From the NCBI GenBank assembly GCA_003991915.1, contig RQTK01000135.1, forward strand, positions 530,479 to 594,478: a stretch of DNA of 64,000 nucleotides. Direction: 5' to 3'. The notes below the pieces were generated by a model. It did no database searches. It was not told the origin of the DNA and saw only the letters and a program-made list of their open reading frames with translations. Source of the DNA: Elysia chlorotica (taxonomy: Eukaryota > Mollusca > Gastropoda > Plakobranchidae). Shown piece by piece: positions 46,301 to 57,994 of this stretch; positions within the stretch are counted from its first letter, which is position 1, and every line of letters starts with the position of its first letter. A program made the position numbers and the translations under genes.

Positions 46301-49300
46301 CCCAAAAGCCAGCATATAAAGAGTATAAAAAACATCAACAGCCTGTACCTGGCCTGGAAAGAGGCTGTACTGTTTAAGTTCAGACAGGTCCAAGCTGATG
46401 CTCTTCCCAGCAGAAGAGTCCCTGGAACCTTCTAGAAGCACAGACTGGTTGTTAAGACGACCAATACTGTCGCAGCAAATTCTGCCTGAAACTGTCACCA
46501 GCTCCTGAGTTTGAGAGAGCCACGGAAAAAAATAGAGTAAACAAGCTGGAAATCAAATTCAAGGGAAAAACAAAATAATGGTGGGACACTTGATTTTTTT
46601 AACTCACAATTTACAAAAGGACTATAATTTCCTGCACATAAAATTGTTACTTATTATATGCAGCTTATCTAAAAGTAAGGTACAAAATTGTCTTGCCTAT
46701 ATGCGAAGAAATAATTTTAAGACAGTGATTTACAATAAACAAATAATATGTCTTAAGACACACCAGTCACCATATTTTATTATCTCCAGTTTTGGGTGAG
46801 AGGTCATAGCGTTACTTACTTGAGATGGTAATGCTAAATGTCCAAACTCTTCAATACCATGAGCGTTCTGAAGGCTTTGTGAAATGTCTTCAATAATCTC
46901 ATTCAACGCTGAAAAGAAAGATTTTTTTTTTCCAACTCAGTCTTTATAAAAAATATGATTATGAATCATTTGAAAAGCGCAGTAGGGAATCAAAGTTGGA
47001 AGGCAGACAAGGTAGGGGCACACCAACAAGAAAATGAGAACAGGATATATATATAATATACAGGCAGGTACAATACAGTGGAGGACCAAGTGCTGTTTCA
47101 GAGGCAAGGTTCAATGAGAGGACAATTGAAACAAAAAGAAGAGAAACTTACAAATAAAAAAAATTATTAGATCAGCTCCCAATGATTATTATATCATGAT
47201 TGAAACTTAGCACAATAACTTAAGAAAGAAAAAAAAATAAAAGAGCAAAAAAAACAACTAATAACTTAATCAGCTTGATCAGTTAAATAAACCCTTAGGT
47301 TTTTGGCTACAAAATTATTGCGTATACATACAAATGTTAATTTGGATAATATCTTGTCTACTAAAAAAGGACTATAAAAATGAACACATTGACAGATAAT
47401 AAGTGTAAAGACATTAATACTATAGAATAGAATCAACTAACCTCCTGCCTTATCCATCATTTTCTGGAACATGTATTTCATATGTGATGTGAGGCAAGAG
47501 CTTGTATCATAGAAGGAAACATTACATCCTTGACCTTCTCCTTGCCATGAATGACCACTCAAATTGCCAAACTTCAGGACTGTTTCTCCAGAATTTGATC
47601 TCGAAGAAAATTTGGCAGATGGTGTGGCACTGGCAGAAAAAAAAGAACAAAAATTCAATCAAATTCAGAAATTAATAGAGAAAAAAAAAAGAAAACAAAA
47701 AACACCATTTGGAAAATAATTATGAATAACACAATTTAAACTAATGCTCTCATCAATCACTTTTCCACTTTCTTTATAGACCAATCTCTATTAACAAATA
47801 GGTGTTAAAACATTCATTTCACATCATTTGATTTTTACAAAATACATATATTTTCTCACAAACATATAAGTATAAAATATTTAACTAATAAGTAAGTCCA
47901 AATTGTTCTGGTAGAATTGAAGATCTATAAAATTGGAAATTGTGTGACTTTAAAAATTTTGGAAGGAAAAGTAGATGTGATATGCAGCTGCAGTAGCAAA
48001 AGAACAAAATGATTGAAAAACATTGCAAAATATGTGAGATGCTCCATCAACTGCCCAGAGATTTGTATGTGGGGAGTGGAGAGCAATGATCTCCAAAAAA
48101 ACATATGACATAATACATCGGTAAAGGTAAAGTGACCCTTAAGAGTTCAACATCTCCTAAAACTATCACGTACCTAGCGGGAGAAAGAGATGTCGGTGAA
48201 AACGTCTTGACAGATGGGCTGCCATTGACACCCATAAACCTTTTGTTTCTGGCATTGTTGTTCTCAGGTGTGAGCTGTCTTTTGGCTGCTTGTGCTATCT
48301 GGCTCTGCAACACAAATATTACGACAATTTGTTTTGCTATTGAAAATGCTTATGAATAATATTCAAATGGCTTCAGCATTATAAATCAACAATATGAATA
48401 AAGAACATAATAACAGGTCTTTGGAAGTAATTGTTAGTTAAATAATAAAGTAACAAAAAATAGCATTTAAAAGGCATGACTAAAGATGCCCTAGTCATGA
48501 GTACTGCTTTTGAACCAATTAATTGTAAAGAGAAGGTATTTAAAATTTATTCCAAATGCATTAATAGGACCATTTACCCTCTCCTAACTTAACTTCGGAC
48601 ATGTCCCATATCAATCTACTTTCAATGTTGAATTGTATTTAATAGTGTTGACAGGATTTAGTGATCTTTGTTTATTGTTACAAATTAGTATTAATCAGCA
48701 AATAGTTTAGTATTCAGGATTGTTAAAAAAGATAATTTTTACAACAATATAGTGATAGTCTATAAAAAATGAAGATATATGTTGAACCATAAGTAAAAAA
48801 CAATGCAATAGAAGGCAACTGTAAGCCACAATCAAAAGTTAAAATCTGTAACAGTAATAAAGGATAGGATATTCCTCCGGTAACCGGACGAATAGCTAAA
48901 AAGTCAAACAATGTAGCAGTATCAATACCCACAAATACCCTCCACTGGTAAGTAACATTGAACAATAATCTCAAAATAAACAAGCAAACCAAGAACCAGA
49001 CTTCACACTTTAGTGATCTTGCCTATTTGCTTTACCATACATCAAAGCCTGCCTCATAAGAATGAAGAAGCAGACAAGATCGGGAAAGTTGCACCTTTTC
49101 ATTGGTTGATAATCTTAGTATAGAAATATTGAGTCCTAACTAAGTGATAAGACAAGGTGTACTATGACGAAATAACGTCTCAAGCTCACCAACTAAAAGT
49201 TGGCGTTCCGCTGAGCTCAGGTCGTAGAGCTACCGTTTATGTCAGCGCCCAGCAGCGCTCAGGTGGGAGCGCCATACGGTATGGCCCATACCTTTAAAGA

Positions 49301-52300
49301 ACAAAGGCACCCCGCAGAGCCAGGGTTAAGACTAAGAAGAATCTCTCCAGAAAACAAAATCGTTGAAAATGTCAGTAAGCCAAACTCTAATTTTAAATGA
49401 AATGATTAAGGGAACAGAAACAGAACTTACCTTTTCTTCTGGTGTTGCATAAGAACCAATAATTTCTAACTGATCTTCCAAAGCACTGAAATCAATAAAC
49501 AAAACAAAAAAGGTTAGCTTTCATAGTTTATTTAGCAATAGTACAGACAATCAATTTATAATTTATTTTATAATTAGATTAAGGTATGGCACCTACAACT
49601 GCAAAATCCTTACTTGTGTCATTTTATCAAGAAAATGTTTGCACAAATTTATCATGAAAATTTAAATAATCATCTGTATATAGATAACTATCATTCTTTC
49701 AATGTGATTGGCACAAAGCTGGTAATTACATTTATGCACTAAATCAAAATATACATTTCTGTTTGCTCACTTTAGTTGTTTTTTTTTTTTTTTAATCTCT
49801 TGCAAGTTGTTTTAAGTGAGTGCAGACATCACATTTGACAACAGAAAAATTGTGTATTTGAAAACAAACAATAACTAGGCGTAAGATTTGATTTACTTTT
49901 TCCAGAAAAAAATGATAAAATGATATCAATACAGATTATCTTTAAAAATGAAAATTAACTTCACTGAAAGTCTCAGTCCAACTAAAAATTAAAAACCATG
50001 AGGCAACCAGGCTGAATGAGCATCTACTTTTGGAGTAATTTACCGAGTGTCAACAAGCATAAAACGCACTTCGAGAGGTTGAACCGATTTCAATTCTATC
50101 ATTTCTAGAACCAGAGTTCTTTTTTTTTTTTTAATTGAAAAAAGTCAATAAAACCAAATTGTTCTATGTTTAGAAGGCTTTAGCTCAAAACTTAGATCAG
50201 CAACTTTTGCCTGGTTCACCCCGGTTGCTTCACAATTGTTTACTTTCAATGGCGAGGCTTTTTTATCATCAAAGATTGTCATGATTCTTACATTATATAT
50301 ATCAAAATTGTTGAAGGCAAGTAGGAAAATCAGATATCAAATTTTGGCTTGCATTCAGTGATCTTTTAAGCAGTTTTATTCACAATGCACGCTGCATAGC
50401 TTTTAGCTTCACGGAGAACAAAATAATTTGGTGATTTGAGGGTGCAAAATGTGTGTGGACTAGGCAACAAATCAGACACATGACACAGGATATGTGTCTA
50501 TTTATTCTGAATGTTTTATTGCTTTTTTTCATATTTGCTGTGTCTCTTTTTTACAATCTTCACCTATCGCCATAAAATCTTCATATCATATAAATCAAAA
50601 TAAAAAGTTGAACATACCTGCTTATAGTATTTTTGTTAAGAAAAGCTTTTCCTTTTGCCTTTGGTGTACTCTGAGAATTTGAGAGCTTCTTGGGTAGCCA
50701 CTGAATGTCATACAAAAATTATGCAGATCAAATTTTAATACATTCGCATATAAACATTTTATTGAAGCACTAAGAATGGTAAGAGTAGAAGAAGATATCT
50801 AAAGGAAATCTAGGAAACAGATATGAATGTATATGCTGCACCTAAGATTGCCTTATAGAAAAATTGTGTAATCACAATATATGAATTGTACCTGAGACTG
50901 ACAATTGAACATCAGTATTAATAATTTTATGAAATCTGACGTTTATGTTAGAAGGACAAGAAAATAAAAAGGACCATTCTTTCATTGAATTTTTTATTCC
51001 AGGCATTTAACCTTTACTGGAAAGTCATTGCATGACAGATTGCAATCATCTTTACAAAAGTTTTTGAGAGTTAAGTGAAATGCGAAAAGACGTACTAAAT
51101 AATGTGTGTACCTCTCTTTCAAATACTTCAATGTTATCAAGGTTCAAGTCCACTTTTCTTGAAGATGAGAAGGCCATCCATTGCATCACTAGTTCATTTG
51201 CATTTATGCTATAGGACTGGCAAATATCTTGCACTTTAAGAGAGTATAAGAAAAAAATATTGTATTTTGAGAAACATCGAAATCATGCAACTTTATTACG
51301 TGACATGGCAATATTATCTATTGCAAGCAATGAAAATAATGAATTGATAATAATATAAATTTGATTTACAATTGACCTAAACTGTTAAATACCATATGAA
51401 ATTGATGATTATGAAACATACAAGTGCCACAACTATTAACAAAGTGATATTGTATATAAAATTATTTTACATTTTTCAAAAGTGTTATCGCATTCATAAA
51501 CAGTAACACGTCCACACACACACACACAAAAAAAAAAGATATTCTAGCAAGTAGTTATCCTTCATGTACCTACAAAAAAAGTATTTGTTGTGCACCCTTT
51601 TGGTAGTTTACCACTTTACAGATAGAACATTTCTAAAGATTTCATGAAGGCCGCCTAACGACCACATGGCACGGGTGACTGGGTGTGAAAAAATGGGGTA
51701 TACATAGCAGTACTGTTCGCCTGGCTACCAGATGCTCTGCGTGTTGCGCTGTTATCGTTGATATTTTTTTCATTATTTGTAGTTTTAAGTTCATAAAACC
51801 ATATATATCTATTGCGCTGAGAAGTTGGTTGATTTCACTATCTTGTTTGTTTCTGCTTTTTATAAATCATTTATTACTAATCATGTGGGGAAATAAAGGA
51901 AAAGCCAGTTATGACTTTCCTGTAGGTGACCACAATGAATAAAATTTAATTAATTTTAAATAGCTGTGGATGTGGTATGTTTCATTTAGAATCCTTTTTT
52001 AACATGGAACATTCCTACTGTGTGCATGTGTCTCTTGAGTGAAAGGGTTATATATGTGTTTAGAACCCTTGTAGCCCCATTTGGAAGTTCTAAAATACAC
52101 AAAATGAATCAGCTGAGGATTGAACCCTTGATTTCCTACTATCGATCCAGTGCACTTTATATGCAATTTTCAATTTAATAATAAATGTACTATAGGTTTC
52201 CTAAAGCATTTGGCGGAAAAAGAGGGGCACTGCCAAAGATTTGAACCTTGGACTTCCTGCTCCTCAGTCCCTGGTAATGGAGACTGAGCTATCTTTACTT

Positions 52301-53127
52301 CCCTACTGAGCTAATAATATTTAAATTTAATAAGATCTACATTCCACAAATTTCTAGTGAAATTATGAAATATATCAGACCAGATTTTCGGACACTTGCC
52401 AGGTATCGCAAAGTCTGCTTGTAAACGCAGGCCACAAGGCGGTAATGATCAAATGGTATGAAGCTAAGCACAGGCAGTGTAAAAGTAAGCCAATTGCAAT
52501 TACAAGCCCCCAGTCACACGAACAGAACAGACCTGAGTTTAACATGCAATTGTGGCTAGTGTCTGTTTCATATCAGTGTGTCTGCCTGTCTGTCATTGTG
52601 TCACAGACACTTCTATACAGGGACTTAACCCCTTAAGTTACCCAAGATCTCTACAGGGGGTACCTTGCTCCTTCCTCAGCACTTTCCTTTCTCAGAGATT
52701 CAGGCTATCCGCCTATCATCAGTGATATAACCGTCATTATGTGACTGGGAGGCTGAAAATCCTCTAAACTATTCATTGATTTCATTGGTCGACATTTTAA
52801 AAGCCTTTACACCCATTCATGAGTTAATAGAAAAAGGAGGATTAAAGGATGAATAAAGGCCCACTACCAGGGGCAAATGGTTCACACCCCGCAGTGCCCA
52901 CTTGGGAGGTGCTAATCCAGTGCTGTAGCTGCGAGCGGAATCAGTGGTTCTTTCAGTCCACTGTCGGGCTGCACTTTATGGGTTAATATAGGTTCTGTAA
53001 AAATTTAACAAAATAACGAACTTTTCATGGCTCTCTGACAAAACTTACATCTTTGGAGCTGGCTGTCATCAACATCCTCTCCAAAAACATCTAATTCGTC
53101 AGATATATCCTCAAATGAAACAGACAT
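40384..53127 (-). CDS. POLA2: DNA polymerase alpha subunit B (p70), complete, 18 exons
   Basis: Exons in order: 53127-53049, 51233-51112, 50700-50618, 49485-49431, 48304-48174, 47629-47442, 46908-46820, 46504-46349, 45867-45805, 45403-45358, 44555-44434, 44149-44111, 43701-43628, 43451-43340, 42468-42332, 41744-41679, 41076-40950 and 40533-40384. They sum to 1839 bases, 612 residues (human 598). It is the non-catalytic B subunit tethering primase to the catalytic subunit at origins and telomeres. The N-terminal helical domain (1-~70) is followed by a Ser/Thr/Pro-rich linker with SP and TP sites (~95-160), where CDK phosphorylation is known in the family. The OB fold and inactive calcineurin-like phosphoesterase domain run ~220-612 (GRICCDSIGRLNNQS, LSELKQYSLFPGQ, VAVGPYAPSDG, MGPFVDTKNS, YPQPPYSL, VNPGRLTTG). 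Exon 12 is only 39 bases. An E2F-type site lies about 640 bases upstream, fitting S-phase control. Confidence 0.95.
49190..49335. other. GC-rich island inside POLA2 intron 4
   Basis: A locally GC-rich, CpG-containing patch (GGCGTTCCGC, GCGCCCAGCAGCGCTC, GCGCCATACGGTATGGC) stands out in an AT-rich intron. It contains short self-complementary stretches. No coding or tRNA structure could be recognised. Confidence 0.3.
52225..52298 (-). mobile_element. tRNA-like SINE head in POLA2 intron 1
   Basis: On the minus strand: TAGCTCAGTCTCCATTACCA (A-box region), an anticodon-arm-like GACTGAGGAGCAGGAAGTC, and B box AAGGTTCAAATC. No CCA end and no canonical acceptor pairing, so it is a tRNA relic rather than a tRNA gene. 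Confidence 0.55.
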
Positions 53128-53380
53128 CTCTAAAGTTTTGAAGGCTGAAAGATCTAGATCTAAATCTTGATCGTCTGAATCAGGTTTCGTCTAAATCTAG
53201 ATTCTAGATCGAGACCTAATTTAGTATTTAAGTTTTAACTATAAAGTGAAATAATCTAGATCTAGGTTTTATCTGGTTTATCTTTGGATTCTAGATCTAC
53301 AACTCCCTCACTTCAAGCACTTTGTGAGTGTGAAGTATCTTTCTGATTGATCGGCTAGATCTAGATTAGATATCCGGGCT
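53128..53380 (-). promoter_or_regulatory. POLA2 5' flank with CTAGATCTAGA cluster
   Basis: Repeated AGATCTAGATC motifs occur at 53150-53165, 53195-53215, 53255-53265 and 53352-53367. A 3' splice-site-like TAGATCTTTCAG ends at 53146, so a non-coding first exon upstream is possible. Confidence 0.4.
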
Positions 53381-53765
53381 ATTGAATAAGTATAATGTTT
53401 ATCATTATTATTATCTGTCTCTTTTGTTTTGTACTGTGAGAAAACAGTCGGTATCAAATTCTTTTTTTTCCCTCCTCCTTCAGTCCCTTTCTACTTTCAC
53501 TTTCTTTTGTTATTGCCGCCACAATGAGGCTGCCAGAAAACAAAACAAAACTAAGCTTAAATAGTAAGAACAACAACAATTTTTGCTTTAAACACAAAAG
53601 AAACATTATTATATATCCATGATGCACATTAAAATACCAAAAATTAAAAAAAATCGTAAGGGCTATTGCATTTGAAAATTATGATTTAATTGAAATACTA
53701 TTTTTCTTCTTTATTGGCATCTAGGAGAAATAATTGTTGCTTTTCGGGCATAAGACAGATTTTAA

Positions 53766-53773
53766 TTTGGCGC
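53766..53773. promoter_or_regulatory. E2F-type site upstream of POLA2
   Basis: TTTGGCGC followed by GC matches the E2F consensus TTTSSCGC exactly. DNA polymerase alpha-primase genes are established E2F targets in animals. The position, about 640 bases 5' of the coding start, fits only if there is a 5' UTR intron. Confidence 0.45.
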
Positions 53774-54027
53774 GCTATTAGGCTATTCCTCCCAGATTAG
53801 ATTTGTAAGCTTGTAAAAAAAACAAAAACAAACAAAAATGATAATCTCCGGCAAATTAATGTTTCTGTTGGTTTAGTCTAGCTTTTGTTTAAATCGAGCT
53901 GAAGACACACCGTTGCTCTCCAGTCTCCACAACACGAGGGCTTGACTAATCACACACAAAAAAGCAAAACCAAAAATTAACTTTTTGGCTCAGATAATAC
54001 TGAACCCCCTGGGTGATTTGGAATAAC

Positions 54028-54190
54028 TAGATCTAGAGAATAATCATTTTATGTATGAATCCTCATCGTCCTATCATTGTCATGTCACTAAATGTATTTC
54101 ATTTCTCATCTGTTTTAGTTATGGCTTTATCATTGTTTGAAGTTCAATAAAAACTAAAGACCACTGAAAACAAATACCCAAAGTTATTTA
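54028..54190 (+). repeat. 5' LTR of the TRIM-like element
   Basis: 163 bases. From ATCATTGTC onward it differs from LTR2 by only two substitutions. The first 40 bases are more diverged and include an extra TCTAGA. Confidence 0.8.
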
Positions 54191-54206
54191 TGATAAAGCC
54201 ATAACT
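54191..54206 (+). promoter_or_regulatory. Putative self-complementary primer-binding site
   Basis: TGATAAAGCCATAACT directly follows the LTR and pairs perfectly over 16 bases (17 with the last LTR base) with AGTTATGGCTTTATCA in the LTR. Confidence 0.6.
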
Positions 54207-54521
54207 TGCTGGTTGGTGTTTTCAAATCTAAATCGACAAATTTGGTAGATATGAAGGGGAGTTCGTTGTAAGATTCTGTTGGTATTACTGCCACTTGAGT
54301 AGCAGAGTGGGTAATTTGGTAGTCTAATGATGTCGGCTTAATTTGTTGTTTTTCCAATTTCAGTTCTGATTCTGTGTTCCTCCCCAAATCTGTACATGAA
54401 CCTCTGAACAGGCCAGGCAGCCGCCTCGACATAGATCACTGTTCTATTCCCTTTTATTTCTCTATTATCTTTCTTTTCAGCCTTTGAATTCATTCTTCCT
54501 CCAAAGACTTTAAGGGGGGCG

Positions 54522-54677
54522 TAGAGAATTATCATTTACGTATGAACCCTGTTCGTCCTATCATTGTCATGTCACTAAATGTATTTCATTTCTCATCTGT
54601 TTTAGTTATGGCTTTATCATTGTTTGAAGTTCAATAAAGACTAAAGGCCACTGAAAACAAATACCCAAAGTTATTTA
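54522..54677 (+). repeat. 3' LTR of the TRIM-like element
   Basis: 156 bases, starting TAGAGAATTATC right after the G-run of the polypurine tract and ending AAAGTTATTTA before the target duplication. Confidence 0.8.
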
Positions 54678-55410
54678 ATAACAAACCCATTAAAATAAAT
54701 AAATAAACAACCATTGAATCCCGCGCCACTGATACTTACTGCATTTGACTTGACAATCAATAATTATGACAAAGTTAACGTATATGATGATCAAATACAA
54801 GAAAAAAATATTTTGCCCTAAGCGTACATAACTCTCAGGTTTTGCCTCTTTCATTTTTTGCTTGCGCGCATTTTCATGACGAATCAAAGAAAAACAAGCT
54901 CTTGCACCTCTTTCAATCTTTGTTAGCGCGTAGTTTCAGGGCAAATAAAAGCAAATATTTATTGAAACTTTCAATTTTCGTTTAATCTATCAAAAATAAT
55001 CTTAACTTTGTAATCATGAAAACAAATAAACGACTGCTCCAACCGAGTTGAAACGTTACGTGTGCAGTAGTTTTGTTCACAGCCCGTTACAAGGGAGCAA
55101 CTTAAGATCCACGCGAATTGTTTTTTGTTTGTTTGTTGTTTTATTTTTTTTTCTTCCTACATCATCTCTTAAAATGTTTAGTTTCGCCAACAGAGATTGA
55201 CTTACTATCGCCTTAAGAAAATAGTTAATAAAAAAAATATGTAGACATGTAGTTGAAAAGGCAGTTAGGCTGTGATGCCTTTAGTGGGTCGGCTAAGTTA
55301 ACTTAAGTTTCCAAGGCCCCGAGTTTACGATTTTGTCCTGCCTACTGAGCAGTCTTGAGAACGGTTGGTGTTAAAAGAGAATTAATAGAAAGCATACATC
55401 ACAAATGCCT

Positions 55411-55638
55411 TATTTTGGCCACATAACAAGGCATGGCAGCCTCGCTCAAACAGTCCTAACAGGCAGCATGGAAAGAAGAAAAGGGAAAGGCCGACCCAGC
55501 AGGAAGTAGTACGACGACATAGAAGAATGGACAGGGATCGAGGTTATCTGGTATCCTCTACAGCGATTCATACAGGCGCAGGATCGTTTGGCATGGAAAC
55601 ATATGGCACGCCAGCCCCGATACGGGAGGGCACAATGA
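55411..55638 (+). pseudogene. 3' end of a LINE ORF2 (reverse transcriptase C-terminal tail), broken
   Basis: A 76-codon frame contains the pattern typical of the C-terminus of non-LTR retrotransposon reverse transcriptases: YFGHITRHG, a KGKGRPSRK basic stretch, YDDIEEWTG, and a final AQDRLAWKHMARQP before TGA. One in-frame TAG lies between RPSRK and YDDIEEW, where the family usually has Trp, so a TGG to TAG change is likely. Just upstream a KRELIES segment lies in a different frame, so there is also a frameshift. It is a 5'-truncated dead copy. Confidence 0.75.
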
Positions 55639-56433
55639 CACACTACTCCTTTACAGCAAAATTGGATGTGATTTGATTGCTCACGAATGTCTCAGTCATC
55701 CATCTAGTCTTCTTCACCATTTTCCTTAAAAATCATCATCCTTCCACATTATTTCTTATTCTTATTTATCCTTAAAAATCCTCATCCTTCCACATTATTT
55801 CTTATTCTTATTTTTATTTTAATTGGCTGGCTTATTTCATTCAATATGCATTTCCCAATTTAGTTCAACGAGTACTAAAGGCAATTTAAACGGTAAAACT
55901 GAGGCGAAGATCGAAAGTAACACACAAGCCATGTTCTTGGTCGAGAGGGTGGCGAATGGTACTCTTTAAGTCTCAAACTTTAAGAGCGGTGTTTTAACGA
56001 GAGTTGTTTTGATTTTGAGGACCAATTCAATTAATTCTTTACACAGTGCACAAATGGCCCATTTTTTCTTTCTTTTTTGTTTGTTTATTTGTTGTTGTTG
56101 TTGTTGTTTTGAAAGTCCTGAACGAAGGTGCATGGTACCCGGAAAACAGAAAAAAAAAACAAACACAATGTTATAATGGTTGATTTAAGCATCCACTTAA
56201 CAGACATGGTCACTAAACACAATAAGAACAGACTGATGTAGGTATTTATCGTCGTATTACCGTAGGTATTTATCGTCGTATCACCGAGGACGATATCTCC
56301 ACACAGTGGCTGTACCTGAGACCATTGACACTCTTGGTCGAAGTAGATAAGGAATAGGAGAAATAAATTGATAGAAGAAAAGGAAGATGATGAGGAGAAA
56401 ATAAAGAAGAGGAGGAGCAGGAGTGTGGCTGTG

Positions 56434-56676
56434 TGTTGTTGCTTAGCGTCCAACGTCAGTACTATGTATGCTGTATGTTGGACGAGCCCTAAGCCTTTAT
56501 AACGCCTGTTTACGTGCTGCCACACAGAGACAAGACGGGGATATCATGACTGTGCCTCAGCCAGTCACATTGAACTGACACCAAGTCAACCAGTAGGGAA
56601 GTCACCAGAGCTGGGCTCGATCCACGGACCTCCTGCGTCGAAAGCCGATGTCCTACCACAGGGCTACCGCGCACCC
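56434..56676 (-). mobile_element. Full-length tRNA-derived SINE
   Basis: On the minus strand the head contains GGTAGCCCTGTGGTAGGAC (A-box region), GGCTTTCGACGCAGGAGG and B box GGATCGAGCCC. The body has CAGTCATGATATCCCCGTC in complement, and the tail is TACTGACGTTGGACGCTAAG. It is complete from head to tail. Confidence 0.85.
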
Positions 56677-56838
56677 GGTAGTGAAAAAGGCCCAGACAAT
56701 AAACACGTAAGTTGATGTAAGTTGATAGGGCGATACATTGTGATACTCGACGTGGCTAAGGTTGGTACTGGAAAAGTAGGCTAGTACTGCATCACAAGTT
56801 ATAATAATTAATTTGGCTAAGTGTCAGATTACAGTTAT

Positions 56839-57240
<402 letters not shown>

Positions 57241-57519
57241 CCAAGAGATAAATTTTACTCTTCATACGTAGTGATTATTATAAATCGAAACTTGATTGAA
57301 TTTTTAAAAGTCTTACGAATCTACAGCATTACTTTTGATTATTATTATCAAAATACATACAAAGTACAGGCATAGAGAAACAAACATGAATCTTATTAAT
57401 CACTATTAACTACATTATTTAACCCAGTTCAGAGATCACGCAAGAGATGGAACAAGCTAACTATTGATCAATTACTTTTTTTTTTTAATCTGATTGAATG
57501 AATGTGTGCACTGGATTCT

Positions 57520-57947
57520 TACTCTTTGGATTCGCGAGCCGAGTCTGCGCCAGCCACAACCCAGAACCCACCCCGCTCAGCCTTTCAAGCGATAGACTGT
57601 CAACCGACACAGCTCACAGGAGAGCAGCTGGCTAGAGGCAAGGCTAGCGGTCCCAACTCCAAACAACGAAGCAGACGATAGGCTTGGCTAGAGCTAGATT
57701 TCTAGTTCACTCAGTAATTGTGGCCGGTGGGAGTAACGGTTTCTCGTAGCTCTCTCACAGACACATGATGACTGTGTTTCGCATCACTGGATTATCTCCT
57801 TGGACAAAGGAATCAGAGGAACCTCTATCCTGTCTATTGATTAATATGTGTATTTAGGTGGTAGAGACACAGAGCTAGATTCTAGATTTTGATTTAAAAG
57901 TTTATCTGTGTTTATTCATTTCGAGGACGAGAACAGACGTGTTCAAC
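57520..57947 (+). promoter_or_regulatory. Promoter and 5' UTR region of the kinesin gene
   Basis: A GC-richer patch (57530-57760) precedes the ATG and stands out from the flanks. No TATA box is evident. A start site somewhere in 57550-57850 is inferred from composition only. Confidence 0.35.
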
Positions 57948-57994
57948 ATGACTTCAGTAAAAGTCGTAGTGCGCGTGCGACCCCTGAATAGCAG
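57948..57994 (+). CDS. First coding exon of a kinesin motor protein (kinesin-3-like), rest off the right edge
   Basis: ATG opens MTSVKVVVRVRPLNS and then AG| at a perfect GTGAGT donor, leaving phase 2 (next residue Arg if the following base is A or G). VKVxVRVRPxNSR is the conserved first beta strand of the kinesin motor domain, including the RVRP motif contacting the nucleotide base. The short N-terminus without extension and the NSR ending resemble kinesin-3 members (KIF1/KIF13/KIF16B), but one exon cannot settle the family. Motors of this family carry vesicles along microtubules. The first intron exceeds 6 kb and no second exon was found by 64000. CTAGATCTAGATCTAG repeats begin 25 bases into the intron. 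Confidence 0.75.

Larger units (their letters stand above)
54028..54677 (+). mobile_element. TRIM-sized LTR retrotransposon with apparent self-priming PBS
   Basis: Two direct repeats flank a 331-base non-coding interior: LTR1 54028-54190 and LTR2 54522-54677. The whole is bracketed by the 5-base duplication ATAAC (54023-54027 and 54678-54682). The polypurine tract AAGGGGGGC (54512-54520) abuts LTR2. Bases 54191-54206, immediately after LTR1, read TGATAAAGCCATAACT, the exact complement of 54117-54132 inside LTR1. The LTR carries AATAAA (54148-54153), as expected for an R region starting near 54117. No gag, pol or other protein is encoded, so the element depends on machinery supplied in trans. 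Confidence 0.75.

Noticed and set aside
48132..48359. 75-codon plus-strand frame
   Set aside because: Shadow of POLA2 exon 5 on the opposite strand.
54184..54535. Minus-strand frames of 65-82 codons inside the TRIM-like element
   Set aside because: They are antisense to the element, overlap its primer site and LTR, and show no known domain.
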